DNA of 41,458 bases, from contig CAIYSZ010000015.1 of the NCBI GenBank assembly GCA_903928965.1, positions 1 through 41,458 on the forward strand, given 5' to 3'. The stretch is from an uncultured Pseudomonadota bacterium. GTDB lineage: Bacteria > Pseudomonadota > Gammaproteobacteria > Methylococcales > Methylomonadaceae. A model generated the notes under the pieces. It did not search any database. It had not been told where the DNA came from and saw nothing but the letters and a program-made list of their open reading frames with translations. Below are positions 25,407 to 34,290 of the stretch, in pieces. Each line of letters opens with the position of its first letter. The first letter of the stretch is position 1. The translations under genes and the position numbers were made by a program.

Positions 25407-26613
25407 ACTGATCCCTATGATAAATCATGCTGCTTAAGATGCAAATATAGAAAAACAAAATACTCAACGTGATACTGCCTTTCAACAAAGAGGACTGGGT
25501 AAAATTATGAATAAATATCATAAGCAAACCGGAGCTAAGCAAGATATAGTCCGAGCGATGTTTTTTGCGAATTTTAAACTGATATATCATGGTCTTCACA
25601 ACCACTATAAGCAACAACAAACAACCGACCACGCCGCCTTTCAACAAAACCTCAAGATAACCGTTATGCAAATGCGACATTTGATACATCTGCTTATATT
25701 GCCGCTCCGTAACCTGTTTTAAATTATCAAAACCGTAACCGAACATCCAATGTCCGCGCAGTGAAATTATCGCCTTATGCCATAATTTGGTTCTACCCGA
25801 CAGAGTAGCGTTACGCCCCCCCGCCTCCAACCAAGAGCCGATCAAATCCGGAAAACTCTTATAAAGTCCAATTATCGCCACAAAAATAAAAAAAGCCAAT
25901 AAAAACAAAAAGGCCTTAAATATAAAATTCATATTAGCCATCTTGTAACTATAAATTACATACAGCATTACCGCGAACGATGACACCAAACTGGTAAGGC
26001 TATCCGCCATTATAATGACATAATAACCCATGGCCACGGACAAAAAGACCAGCTTCTTACTTGAACCAATATAATAATAATTCATCCCTAACCAGATTAA
26101 AACCAACGCCGTGGCACCCAACTCGTTAGGATGATCCGAAACCCCTATCCAACGCGGCTTGCCAAAGCTAATGGTATTAACGCCAACCTCAGGATAAAAC
26201 CAGGCAATAGCGATGCTGGCGACAACAAATAATAAAAACCATAAAAACAAAGTCCTGAGAATGACGACACGTTGCTCGTAATAAGCCAAGCCAACCATAA
26301 TCGCCACCAACATTACCGTAAGTTGCGAAAAAAATGATTTAAAAGAACCAAATGGAACAGAGGACCAAAACATCGAAACCAAAATATAAAGCAACAACAC
26401 CAACAGTGCCTTGTTTTTCAAGCACTCGTTAATTGTCACCCGCATATTGATCAGAAACAGAAAATAGGAGATGGCCACATAAAAACGGTGAAAAGGAAAC
26501 CTTTCATCCGGATCAATCTTGGTCATCACCAAATCGATTCTTATATTATCAAAAACAAAAAACAAACTGAATGCAAATAATGCCAATCCTTTAAAAACAA
26601 TAGTATTTGACAT
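25375..26613 (-). CDS. O-antigen ligase/polymerase family membrane protein (paralogue 2)
   Basis: A 412-residue protein with about ten to twelve hydrophobic helices and the Wzy_C/WaaL-type periplasmic loop between the later helices. The conserved pieces are GVSDHPNELGATALVLIWLG, NATLSGRTKLWHKAI, GYGFDN and MSHLHNGYLEVLLKGG. WaaL enzymes join undecaprenyl-diphosphate-linked glycan to lipid A-core in the periplasm; Wzy polymerises repeat units. Which of the two applies cannot be told. It is clearly a duplicate of the gene at 26667-27896. Base composition is notably AT-richer than in most neighbours. Confidence 0.8.
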   Translation of the reverse strand: MSNTIVFKGLALFAFSLFFVFDNIRIDLVMTKIDPDERFPFHRFYVAISYFLFLINMRVTINECLKNKALLVLLLYILVSMFWSSVPFGSFKSFFSQLTVMLVAIMVGLAYYEQRVVILRTLFLWFLLFVVASIAIAWFYPEVGVNTISFGKPRWIGVSDHPNELGATALVLIWLGMNYYYIGSSKKLVFLSVAMGYYVIIMADSLTSLVSSFAVMLYVIYSYKMANMNFIFKAFLFLLAFFIFVAIIGLYKSFPDLIGSWLEAGGRNATLSGRTKLWHKAIISLRGHWMFGYGFDNLKQVTERQYKQMYQMSHLHNGYLEVLLKGGVVGCLLLLIVVVKTMIYQFKIRKKHRSDYILLSSGLLMIFIHNFTQSSLLKGSITLSILFFYICILSSMIYHRDQYENMDLYPGI

Positions 26614-26666
26614 ATAACTAGATAAACACCATTAAGCGCTTTCGCCGCAAGCCCAATCGGAAAAAC

Positions 26667-27896
26667 CTACCCGACATGAACTTCATTGACCATTGCCTTT
26701 TTATTTCTAAAATAACTGGTCGCCACCACGACATAAATAGACACAATATTTAAAGGATTCAATCCCTTCATCAAGGTTGACTCTGTGAAATTATGCACCA
26801 ACACCATCACCAAACCTGAATTCAAAAGAATAAAATTATTTCGATGAGACGACTTAATCAGTAATTGATCAACAAAAGCACGAAATAATATAACAAACGT
26901 CAACAATCCGGCAATGAGCCCGCCCTTCACTAAAACCTCTAAATAACCGTTATGTAAATGCGACATTAATAAACGAAAGCGTTTAGTCAATCCGGCAAGA
27001 TCATCAAAACCATATCCGATTATCGGGCTCTCAAAAAACGCGGTAAACGCCTTACTCCACAACAAGGTACGACCGCTAAGATTGGTATTACGGCCGGCGG
27101 AACTCAAAATGACCGATGCCATATCTTGGCCCTTAAAGAAAAACAGCGCCAGGAACAAAGAAGCAAAAAAGCCTGCCCCCAATAAACAAACTTTCACTGG
27201 CAAACTCAGCTTGTTAAATAGGTAATAATAACAAACAAGCTCAATGACCAGAAACGCATCGACCAAGCTTGTAATGCTGTCCGCTTTGACTATAACCCAA
27301 AGCCCGACGCCAATAGCGATCATCACGCATAATTTTTCAAAGGTTTTTCGGGTTAGAAAATATAAATTCGACGCCAACCAAATCAGAATCAATCCGGTTG
27401 CGCCCAATGTATTCGGATGGTTGGTGATGCCCAGCCAGCGCGGCTTACCGAACTCCTTGACATTAATACCCAAAGCCGGATATTCCAGCGCCACGTAGAT
27501 ACTAGCCAGATTCATCAACAAAAACAGCCAAAACAACCAGCGAACCAAAACAATATTCCGTTCGGAAAACGCATTAACTATCAAAATTGCAATAAATACG
27601 GCGGAGGCCAAAAACACAAAATTCTTCATTGTCCCCTGCGGATCATCAGACCACAGGGAGGTCGCGAATATATAAGCAACCAGTAAAATTAGCGCCTTAT
27701 TGCTTAGACATAAATTAACCACCTCTCTTATATTCAAAAGCGCGATCAACGCGGTAATCACAATCAAAAACCGGTGATACGGATAACGCTCATATCCGGG
27801 AGGCTCCAAGGTCAAATCAATGCCGTACGAACCCAAAAAAATAAACAAACAAAGCGTGACGACGGTTAAATATTTAAGTTTAGCCTGTGAATTCAT
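26667..27896 (-). CDS. O-antigen ligase/polymerase family membrane protein (paralogue 1)
   Basis: This 409-residue paralogue has the same layout as the next gene: YERYPYHRFLIVI at the first loop, KPRWLGITNHPNTLGATGLILIWLA, RNTNLSGRTLLWSKAF, IGYGFDDL and MSHLHNGYLEVLVKGG. Both copies keep the HNGYLE histidine region, so neither looks inactivated. The gap to the second copy is only 53 bp. Co-transcription with the glycosyltransferases at 27939-30813 suggests the pair works on the glycan they make, for example one as polymerase and one as ligase (inference). Confidence 0.8.
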   Translation of the reverse strand: MNSQAKLKYLTVVTLCLFIFLGSYGIDLTLEPPGYERYPYHRFLIVITALIALLNIREVVNLCLSNKALILLVAYIFATSLWSDDPQGTMKNFVFLASAVFIAILIVNAFSERNIVLVRWLFWLFLLMNLASIYVALEYPALGINVKEFGKPRWLGITNHPNTLGATGLILIWLASNLYFLTRKTFEKLCVMIAIGVGLWVIVKADSITSLVDAFLVIELVCYYYLFNKLSLPVKVCLLGAGFFASLFLALFFFKGQDMASVILSSAGRNTNLSGRTLLWSKAFTAFFESPIIGYGFDDLAGLTKRFRLLMSHLHNGYLEVLVKGGLIAGLLTFVILFRAFVDQLLIKSSHRNNFILLNSGLVMVLVHNFTESTLMKGLNPLNIVSIYVVVATSYFRNKKAMVNEVHVG

Positions 27897-27938
27897 ACCT
27901 AAAACCTACACTCCATGTCAAGCCGATCTATTTATCTA

Positions 27939-28547
27939 TTAAAGAGACGCGATCACCCGCGCCGGATTACCGGCGGCGATGCAATTAGCCGGAATACTCC
28001 TGGTCACCACCGACCCAGCGCCGATCACACAATTTTCGCCTATGCTCACCCCTTTCAAAATCTTGGCCCCGGCGCCGATAAATACATTGTCGGCGATGCA
28101 TACCGGCGCACAAGCAATGAGTTCGGGATTATCATCATGCCGCCGGTTGTCCGGCGCAAGTTTATGAAAATCGGTATCGAAAATTTGCACGTCGGCGCCC
28201 AACAAACAATTGGCCCCGATCTCCACCGCTTGCGCGGCGCACACCACCACGCCGCTCAGGCCGCTATCGCGGCCGATGACAATGCGCGCGCCAGGGCGCA
28301 AGGTTTTCAAAATCACCGGCCGCGCGACCCCCATATCGGTAAACCGCGAATCGGAACATAAAACCACGCGATCCTGCAAAATTATGCGGCTGTCTTGGCG
28401 CTTAGCCACCAGCGGCATGCCGTATAAACTAATATTCCGGCCGAATTCGACGCCGTGCAAACGCAAGAGCCAAGCCCCGCGCCAGCCCCACCAACGCACC
28501 AGCAAAGCGTTACGGACCTTTAACCCAAAAAGAAACATTGAATTCAT
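27939..28547 (-). CDS. Left-handed beta-helix (hexapeptide-repeat) acyltransferase
   Basis: This 202-residue protein consists mainly of [LIV]-G-x4 hexapeptide repeats (ARIVIGRDSGLSGVVV, VEIGANCLLGADV, VCIADNVFIGAGAKIL, VSIGENCVIGAGSVV), ending in the typical IPANCIAAGNPARVI. The insertion IFDTDFHKL carries the candidate catalytic His. Such enzymes acetylate sugars in capsule or O-antigen synthesis (WcaF/Maa/NodL type). It starts within the stop of the upstream GT4 gene (TAATG), indicating coupling. Confidence 0.85.
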   Translation of the reverse strand: MNSMFLFGLKVRNALLVRWWGWRGAWLLRLHGVEFGRNISLYGMPLVAKRQDSRIILQDRVVLCSDSRFTDMGVARPVILKTLRPGARIVIGRDSGLSGVVVCAAQAVEIGANCLLGADVQIFDTDFHKLAPDNRRHDDNPELIACAPVCIADNVFIGAGAKILKGVSIGENCVIGAGSVVTRSIPANCIAAGNPARVIASL

Positions 28548-29764
28548 TAACGCACCCCCGCCATCGCATCACGATATAAATCCACATAGGCCGACACAAT
28601 AGGTTCCGGGGCAAACATCGCCCGCGCCCGCGCGAAACCGCGCGCCGATCGCTCGGCATACCGGTCATCGAACAAGCGCCTCAAGGCCGCGGCAATGGCG
28701 GCGCTATCGGCGACGTCGGTCAGCTCCGCGCAGCCGCCGTCAGCCGCATCCGCGCCCAAAACCCAAGGCGCGGCTCCGCTATCGCGGCCGGCGACTACCG
28801 GCAGCCCTAAAGCCATCGCTTCCGCCAACACCACTCCAAAAGACTCCTCCAAGGCCGGATGCAGCAGCGCATCCATTTGATTCAGCAATTCCGCCAAACG
28901 CCGATGCGGCGTCACGCCATGAAACCTCACGCCGTCGGCCATTCCATTTTGGATGCACCATTGCTCCGCCGCCTGGCCGGGACCGAACGCCTGTCCGAAC
29001 ACATGTAATTCCGCGTGCGGCGCTTGACGCCGAAACTCCGCGAAAGCGGCCAATCCGGCCTGAGCATTCTTCCGAGCATCCCAACCGTTCGCCGCCATCG
29101 CAATGCGCCGGGTCGCCGGCAACGGCCGCCCCGCCCGGCCCGACGCCAACACATAATCCGCCAACGGATTGGGAACCACGTGCATGGCGCGCCGGGTAAG
29201 GCCTCGCAATTGTTCCCGCATATAGGCCGAAACCGTGGAAAAATGCCGGCCGCGCCCGAAAACCCGGCGCGCCATCAGATAACGCACGGCCCGAAAAGGA
29301 TAAGGATTAAAACGCAATACAACGCCCGGAGCATCGTGACAAGTAATCAAATGCGGCGTTGGCAAGCGTAGCGCCGCCAATGCAAACTCGTAACTCCAAT
29401 GCGCATGCACGATATCCGGCCGCGACTCGGCCATGGTCCGCGCCAACAAACCGATTTCATAACCGAACGCATCCACAGCCCGGCCCAAGCGCCGGTCATT
29501 CGGCCTCCAGGCGCGCGGCCTTTCCGCGCATAAATAAAAATCGAAATTCTCGCCCGCGGCATGCACTGTTTCCGCCGCGCCATACATGGAATGGTCGGTC
29601 GTAAACGCCGAAACTCTATGCCCTTGCCGTAACAACTCGCCAATCAATACCCCGGTGAACGGGGCGCCGCCATAACCTGGCGGCAAACCGGCGCCGCCGT
29701 CGCGTAGCAAATGTGCAACGTGCTCGGTGGCGATAGGCGCGGCGAATGCAATATGCAACTTCAT
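28547..29764 (-). CDS. Glycosyltransferase family 4
   Basis: A 405-residue GT-B enzyme. The N-terminal domain has the acceptor-side GGAPFTGVLIGELLRQGHRV; the C-terminal nucleotide-sugar site has EESFGVVLAEAMALGLPVVAGRDSG with the E-x7-E pair and the retaining-type layout. The FxVxHxH-like segment DIVHAHWSYEFALAAL is also clear. The N-terminus overlaps the upstream CgeB-like gene by 4 nt, and the 3' end overlaps the acyltransferase start. The sugar is unknown. Confidence 0.85.
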   Translation of the reverse strand: MKLHIAFAAPIATEHVAHLLRDGGAGLPPGYGGAPFTGVLIGELLRQGHRVSAFTTDHSMYGAAETVHAAGENFDFYLCAERPRAWRPNDRRLGRAVDAFGYEIGLLARTMAESRPDIVHAHWSYEFALAALRLPTPHLITCHDAPGVVLRFNPYPFRAVRYLMARRVFGRGRHFSTVSAYMREQLRGLTRRAMHVVPNPLADYVLASGRAGRPLPATRRIAMAANGWDARKNAQAGLAAFAEFRRQAPHAELHVFGQAFGPGQAAEQWCIQNGMADGVRFHGVTPHRRLAELLNQMDALLHPALEESFGVVLAEAMALGLPVVAGRDSGAAPWVLGADAADGGCAELTDVADSAAIAAALRRLFDDRYAERSARGFARARAMFAPEPIVSAYVDLYRDAMAGVR

Positions 29765-30813
29765 GCAGGCATTGCCTCAAACAATTTTTCGCGCACGCCA
29801 GTGACAATATCCCGGTACACCACGGTTGCCTCCAAATGCTTGCGCGCGTATTCAGCCGCCGCCAAACCCAATTCATTGCGCCGATCAATCGGCAGACTCA
29901 GCAGATACAGCGCAACATCGAGAGCCTCGCGCGGATGCTTGATCACGAACAGACCCGGAATGGCCGCGAATACATGCTCGTAACCGGTTTGATAATTGGT
30001 GATATGCGGCACGCCACAAGCCAAACTGATCGGCAAGCGGTCGGAACCGTACATGGCGATATCGTCATACTGGCCCCAATTAACGCTGATCCAGGCATCG
30101 CGAATAATATCCCCCTGACGATCAAATTCAATGCCGCCTCGGCAATAAGGCACACCGCGCCATCCCAGATCCCGGCCGTACACCGCAAAACGCTCGCCTA
30201 AGCCGCGGTATAAAATATCGGCGGTTTGCTTGCGCTTGCGGCCGCCCGGCACATACAAACCGGGAATGCGCTTTAACAAGGGTAGATTGGCGATCATCAC
30301 CGCGTCCAAACTTCTTTTCAAGGTGGGCGTCCATTGCCCGCCAAACCTGCGGCTATCATAGGAATGCGGTGCAAAACGGATGTGTTTCGCACCCGCTTCA
30401 TGCGCCATATCCGCTAACACTCCGGTCCCCACCAAATAACAGATGTCGGATGCCGCAATCACCGCGCGCAAGGTTTGATCCATGCGTTTTATGATACGCC
30501 CATAGGGATCGGCCTCAAACAAAACCAATTTAGCCTGGCCGCCAGCCGATTTCAAGCGCCGTAAAAATTCGCCATCCATAGGATAGCCGTTACTCGGATG
30601 CTGAATAAAAATCACATCCGGCGCGAACTCGCGTACCGTATTTTCAAATTCTCGCAACGCAGCGGCGTGATCCGCCAAAGCCTGAGCGCGCGCCAAATAG
30701 GAATAAGCGCCGTAAGCCGTAAACAAACCCTCGGCGTAAAACTGCTCAAATGCCATGCGCGGCCCAACTTGATCCCCATCCTTTTGCTCGTTTGGCACAT
30801 ACAACCAACGCAT
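29761..30813 (-). CDS. CgeB-like glycosyltransferase
   Basis: A 350-residue protein of the Glyco_trans_1_2/CgeB type. Distinctive pieces are FIQHPSNGYPMDGEFLRRL in the N-terminal half, YLVGTGVLADMAHEAGAKHIRFAPHSYD in the middle, and GSDRLPISLACGVPHITNY plus RELGLAAAEYARKHL (start of that stretch read as RNELGLAA) in the C-terminal half, where the donor binds. It is the first gene of the leftward polysaccharide run (30813 to 24537) and overlaps the GT4 gene by 4 nt. No promoter stands out in the 345 bp upstream. Confidence 0.75.
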   Translation of the reverse strand: MRWLYVPNEQKDGDQVGPRMAFEQFYAEGLFTAYGAYSYLARAQALADHAAALREFENTVREFAPDVIFIQHPSNGYPMDGEFLRRLKSAGGQAKLVLFEADPYGRIIKRMDQTLRAVIAASDICYLVGTGVLADMAHEAGAKHIRFAPHSYDSRRFGGQWTPTLKRSLDAVMIANLPLLKRIPGLYVPGGRKRKQTADILYRGLGERFAVYGRDLGWRGVPYCRGGIEFDRQGDIIRDAWISVNWGQYDDIAMYGSDRLPISLACGVPHITNYQTGYEHVFAAIPGLFVIKHPREALDVALYLLSLPIDRRNELGLAAAEYARKHLEATVVYRDIVTGVREKLFEAMPA

Positions 30814-30875
30814 AATTCATCCTCGGTTCAATAAAACAATACGTCCCATGCATTCCGCTTTACAATCCGGCTACC

Positions 30876-30945
30876 GTTTAAGGCCTTGGCGTCTGGATTG
30901 AACCCAACAGCCTTTTGCCGAAACTAACGCGATTGCCCCGGCTTA
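30876..30945 (+). repeat. Dispersed intergenic repeat A, copy 3
   Basis: AAGGCCTTGGCGTCTGG followed by ATTGAACCCAACAGCCTTTT and then CGCGATTGCCCCGG matches the right block of copies 1 and 2 with several mismatches. The left block is not recognisable here. Confidence 0.5.
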
Positions 30946-30978
30946 AGGCGTTAACAATAAGACGCTATGTGGATAGTC

Positions 30979-31017
30979 ACGTACATTTCATTAACATAGG
31001 CTATTTTTGCTAGCGGC
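30979..31017 (-). repeat. Dispersed repeat B, inverted copy
   Basis: On the minus strand the stretch reads CCGCTAGCAAAAATAGCC and then TATGTTAATGAAATGTA. The 17-base core is identical to copy 1 upstream of fusA (36879-36935) and differs at two positions from copy 2 (37205-37255). Confidence 0.5.
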
Positions 31018-31158
31018 TTAAGCGGGTAGCTGACAATCTGATTTAGCCGGCCCTTAAATCGCGCCAACCTAAGCTTGCCAACCCTAAACCAATAAACACG
31101 GTTTAATATGCAATAATAACAACTTTTACCAGCCCAATTCAAAAATTCGGTTAACCTT

Positions 31159-31503
31159 ATGCCGCGCATTGTTTACCATCATCTCGCCAGCGCCGGATAT
31201 TTCGGTTTATTCCTGTTAAGAATGGCCTGGTTCACGCTGTTATTCCCTTCACCAGCCTTCCCAACCGCGCTGGGATTGTTACTGACCGTCGGACCGCTTT
31301 TACTGCCGTTGCGCGGCTTTTTGCGCCGCAACCTGAAAAGCTGCACTTGGATGAGCTATCTCAGTCTGCCCTATTTCATTCATGCCGTCATCGCACTTTA
31401 CGCTGACGCAGCGGAGCGCCCTTACGCCGCGCTCGAATGCTTGACCAGTTTAATGCTTTGTTTCGGCGCGGGTTTCTACGTATATCGGGCTCCCAAAACC
31501 TAA
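31159..31503 (+). CDS. DUF2069 small inner-membrane protein
   Basis: A 114-residue protein with four hydrophobic helices, matching DUF2069 in length and in the pattern LASAGYFGLFLLRMAWFTLLF and YLSLPYFIHAVIALYAD. The function is unknown. In many gammaproteobacteria this family sits close to cell-cycle or replication genes, and here it precedes hda by 13 bp, so the two are probably an operon. Confidence 0.8.
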   Translation: MPRIVYHHLASAGYFGLFLLRMAWFTLLFPSPAFPTALGLLLTVGPLLLPLRGFLRRNLKSCTWMSYLSLPYFIHAVIALYADAAERPYAALECLTSLMLCFGAGFYVYRAPKT

Positions 31504-31516
31504 ACCGGGCTTAGCC

Positions 31517-32212
31517 ATGCGGCAACAAATCGTCGAATTCGCATTCCAAGGCAATTATTCGTTCGCCAATTTTCATCCCGGCGGCAACGAACAACTTTAC
31601 GCCGAACTCGTCAATTTCGCCCAAGGCGGCCCGGAACAACAAATTTATCTATGGGGCGAAGCCGGCTCCGGCAAAACCCATTTAATGCATGCCTGCTGCC
31701 AACTTGCCAAACAACACGGGCGCGAATGTTTTTATCTTAACCTCACACCGCCCATGCCGGCCGACACCGGGCTGCTATATGGCCTCGAAGAATGGGATCT
31801 GGTTTGTCTAGACAATATTCAGCATCTGGCCGAACAAGCGGAGTGGCAACAAGCCTTGTTCGCTTTCTACAACGCTCACCGGCAAAACAGCCGGCAACTT
31901 TTAATCACCGCCGACTGCCCGCCCAAATACCTGCCATTCGGACTCCTCGACTTGAAAACACGCATGGCCTGGGGTCTTACGCTAAAAATTCAAGCGCTTG
32001 ACGATGTAAACTTAACACTAGCCTTAAGCCGCAAAGCCGGCGACCTGGGATTTGAGCTGTCGCCACGCGTCGCATCCTATCTATTACGCCATTACCCGCA
32101 TGATCTACCGGCGCTATGGAAAATTTTAGAAAAACTGGACCAAGCCACTCTGGCCGCGCAACGTAAAGTCACCATCCCGTTTTTGAAGCAAATTCTCGAA
32201 AACGGCGAATAA
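31517..32212 (+). CDS. hda: DnaA regulatory inactivator Hda
   Basis: Hda is a AAA+ protein that, with the DNA-loaded sliding clamp, stimulates ATP hydrolysis by DnaA and prevents re-initiation. The 231 residues cover the single AAA+ module: Walker A GEAGSGKTH, Walker B-like LVCLDNIQHL, sensor LLITADCPP and the C-terminal lid ending AQRKVTIPFLKQIL, as in E. coli Hda. It is shorter than DnaA and lacks the DNA-binding domain IV. The N-terminal clamp-binding motif (QLSLPL in E. coli) is degenerate here (QIVEFAF). Convergent dprE2-like gene follows 21 bp downstream. Confidence 0.9.
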   Translation: MRQQIVEFAFQGNYSFANFHPGGNEQLYAELVNFAQGGPEQQIYLWGEAGSGKTHLMHACCQLAKQHGRECFYLNLTPPMPADTGLLYGLEEWDLVCLDNIQHLAEQAEWQQALFAFYNAHRQNSRQLLITADCPPKYLPFGLLDLKTRMAWGLTLKIQALDDVNLTLALSRKAGDLGFELSPRVASYLLRHYPHDLPALWKILEKLDQATLAAQRKVTIPFLKQILENGE

Positions 32213-32233
32213 GTGCACGGCCGGGACTTAAGC

Positions 32234-32971
32234 CTAGATTTTGATTTTACCGAACACGAACTCCGGGATCAGCTTGATGATGGCCATGATGTAAAACCAA
32301 AACCAGGGCGCATACACAGCGCCGCCGCCGCTATCACAGGCCTTGGCGATAATCGCGGCAATTTTTTCCGGCTTCGCCCACAGCGGGCCTTTTTTGAAAC
32401 TGGCCGTCATCGGGGTATCCACAAAACCAGGTTTGATGGTCACCACCGTCACGCCCGAAGCCGCCAAACGTTGACGCAGACCGGAGGCGAACTCCGACAC
32501 CAAGGCCTTGGCGCTGCCGTAAACGTAATTGCTGGCCCGGCCCCGATCTCCGGCAACCGAGGAAATCACCGCGATGACGCCCGCCTTGCGTTGCTCAAAG
32601 CGATTGGCAAGCAAGGTCAACAAACCGACCACCGACAAAGCGTTAGTGTCTATTTGCCGCAAGGTCAACTCAACCGATTGCTCGCAAGCGGCCTGATCCG
32701 GCAACACGCCGTGCGCGATCAATACCGTATCCAAACCTTGCAAGGCCTGCTCGGCGGCATCCAGCATAGGCGCATGCGCGGCGTAATCGTTCGCGTCCAT
32801 GACGTAAGTTTCTACCCGGCCAGCGCCGCGCACGCGCAAATCCTCGGCCAAGACCGCCAGTTTTTGCGCATCGCGCGCCACTAGAAACAAATAATCACCC
32901 TGTTGCGCCCAAACGCGGGCGGTAGCCTCGGCAATGGCGGATATCGCGCCGACGATTAATATTTTTTTCAT
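32234..32971 (-). CDS. DprE2-like polyprenyl-phospho-ketopentose reductase (SDR)
   Basis: A 245-residue SDR. The cofactor motif is VGAISAIAEATARVWA in place of the usual TGxxxGIG, a form I associate with DprE2-type enzymes. The catalytic Ser is in VISSVAG and Tyr/Lys in YVYGSAK. DprE2 reduces the 2-keto intermediate made by DprE1, giving decaprenyl-phospho-arabinose. The C-terminal hydrophobic tail (FWFYIMAIIKLIPEFVFGKI) fits membrane association with a lipid-linked substrate. The start overlaps the dprE1-like stop by 4 nt (ATGA). The sugar product (arabinose) is inferred from the family. Confidence 0.8.
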   Translation of the reverse strand: MKKILIVGAISAIAEATARVWAQQGDYLFLVARDAQKLAVLAEDLRVRGAGRVETYVMDANDYAAHAPMLDAAEQALQGLDTVLIAHGVLPDQAACEQSVELTLRQIDTNALSVVGLLTLLANRFEQRKAGVIAVISSVAGDRGRASNYVYGSAKALVSEFASGLRQRLAASGVTVVTIKPGFVDTPMTASFKKGPLWAKPEKIAAIIAKACDSGGGAVYAPWFWFYIMAIIKLIPEFVFGKIKI

Positions 32972-34287
32972 GCCAATTCCGTAACCCTACGCCAAAATGA
33001 AGAAGAAAACCGCGGATCGATAAATGCGCTAAAATCGCGCCAAGCGGGATATCCGCTTTGGAACAAGGAAGCCGGCATGCGCCCATCCTTGGCCGGATAC
33101 AAACGGCCGCCGACCCCGGCGACCACCTGATCCAAACGCGCGAACAACTCGTGCAACCTGTCACCGCAATTGGGAAAATCCAACGCCAAACTAACCCCCG
33201 GCATCGGAAACGACAACATGCCCGGCGAAACCACGTCGCCGCACACTTTCAAAACGGCTAAAAACGACCCCAGGCCGCTTTGCGCGATAGCCTCCAGCAT
33301 TTCGCCGATAGCCGCCTCGCCGCCCTGCATCGGCGCCACGCATTGGTATTGATAAAAACCCGGCGCGCCGTACATCCGGTTCCACTCCAGGATACCGTCC
33401 AACGGATAGAAAAACGGCTGGTAATGCTGGATTTGCCGGCTCAAGCGGCGCAAGGATTTATGGTAATACAACTCGTTAAACACCGTTAGCGTCAGCGGAT
33501 TCACCATGGAAATCGGCGGCGCGAACGGAAACGTCATGGCCTTGGCGGCGTAAGGCGGCAAATCGGGAGCGCCCTCGCAATGGTTGCCGCGCATGAACAA
33601 ACCGCGGCCCAAGCGCTTACCCGCGCCGGTGCAATCAATCCAGGACACCGTATACTCGTAATCCTGATCGGACTCCGCGCACAAAGTAAAAAATTCGGAC
33701 AAGGAGCCGAAGCGGATGGTATCCACGTTAATCCAAGGACCCGGAATACGGCGCAGTTGAATCTCGGCCCAAGTCACCACTCCGGTCAAACCCAAGCCGC
33801 CAATGGTCGCGGCATACCACTCCGCGTTCCAATCCGGCGCGCAAAGCCAGCGCCCGCCGTCAGAGCGCAATAATTCAAAGCGTCGCACGTGGCGGCCAAA
33901 CGTCCCCGAGACGTGGTGATTCTTGCCGTGCACGTCGTTGGCGATAGCACCCCCCACCGTGACGAAACGCGTGCCGGGCGTCACCGGTAAAAACCAGCCC
34001 TGGGGCACGACCAATTCCAAAATATCCGACAACAACACCCCGGCCTCGCATGCCAGCACGCCGGAGTAGGGATCAAAATGAATAAAGTGGTTTAAAGTAC
34101 GGCAAGTCAGCATGCCCCCGCCTTCATTCAAACAACTATCGCCGTAACTGCGGCCATTGCCGAAAGGCAAAACCGTCGCCGCCGACATTCCCGCCAAGGG
34201 CAGATCGTCAAAGCGGCTGACCAGCGGCGCCGATTCTAAATCCAGCCTCCGCACGCGGCCCCAAGCATTAAATGTTTGCATACTCAT
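32968..34287 (-). CDS. DprE1-like polyprenyl-phospho-ribose 2-oxidase
   Basis: A 439-residue FAD-dependent oxidoreductase. The N-terminal FAD domain has VLPFGNGRSYGDSCLNEGGGML and TPGTRFVTVGGAIANDVHGKNHH; the C-terminal substrate domain has LSFPMPGVSLALDFP and RLYPAKDGR. In mycobacterial DprE1 the equivalent Lys (K418) is catalytic and is kept here. The Cys attacked by benzothiazinones (C387, in ICVDFP as I recall it) is Ala here (LALDFP). The enzyme would oxidise the 2' hydroxyl of polyprenyl-phospho-ribose. It starts 3 bp after the fusion gene and overlaps the next gene by 4 nt. Confidence 0.82.
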   Translation of the reverse strand: MSMQTFNAWGRVRRLDLESAPLVSRFDDLPLAGMSAATVLPFGNGRSYGDSCLNEGGGMLTCRTLNHFIHFDPYSGVLACEAGVLLSDILELVVPQGWFLPVTPGTRFVTVGGAIANDVHGKNHHVSGTFGRHVRRFELLRSDGGRWLCAPDWNAEWYAATIGGLGLTGVVTWAEIQLRRIPGPWINVDTIRFGSLSEFFTLCAESDQDYEYTVSWIDCTGAGKRLGRGLFMRGNHCEGAPDLPPYAAKAMTFPFAPPISMVNPLTLTVFNELYYHKSLRRLSRQIQHYQPFFYPLDGILEWNRMYGAPGFYQYQCVAPMQGGEAAIGEMLEAIAQSGLGSFLAVLKVCGDVVSPGMLSFPMPGVSLALDFPNCGDRLHELFARLDQVVAGVGGRLYPAKDGRMPASLFQSGYPAWRDFSAFIDPRFSSSFWRRVTELA

Positions 34288-34290
34288 AAG

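Larger units (their letters stand above)
30814..31158. other. Intergenic region with two repeat families
   Basis: No gene is supported in these 345 bp between the divergent CgeB-like and DUF2069 genes. A 72-codon minus-strand reading frame here has no family features. Repeat A copy 3 and an inverted copy of repeat B lie within it. Confidence 0.55.

Noticed and set aside
32213..32884. 223-codon plus-strand frame opposite the dprE2-like gene
   Set aside because: It is His/Arg/Gln-rich, as expected for an antisense shadow of a GC-rich gene, and no domain is visible.
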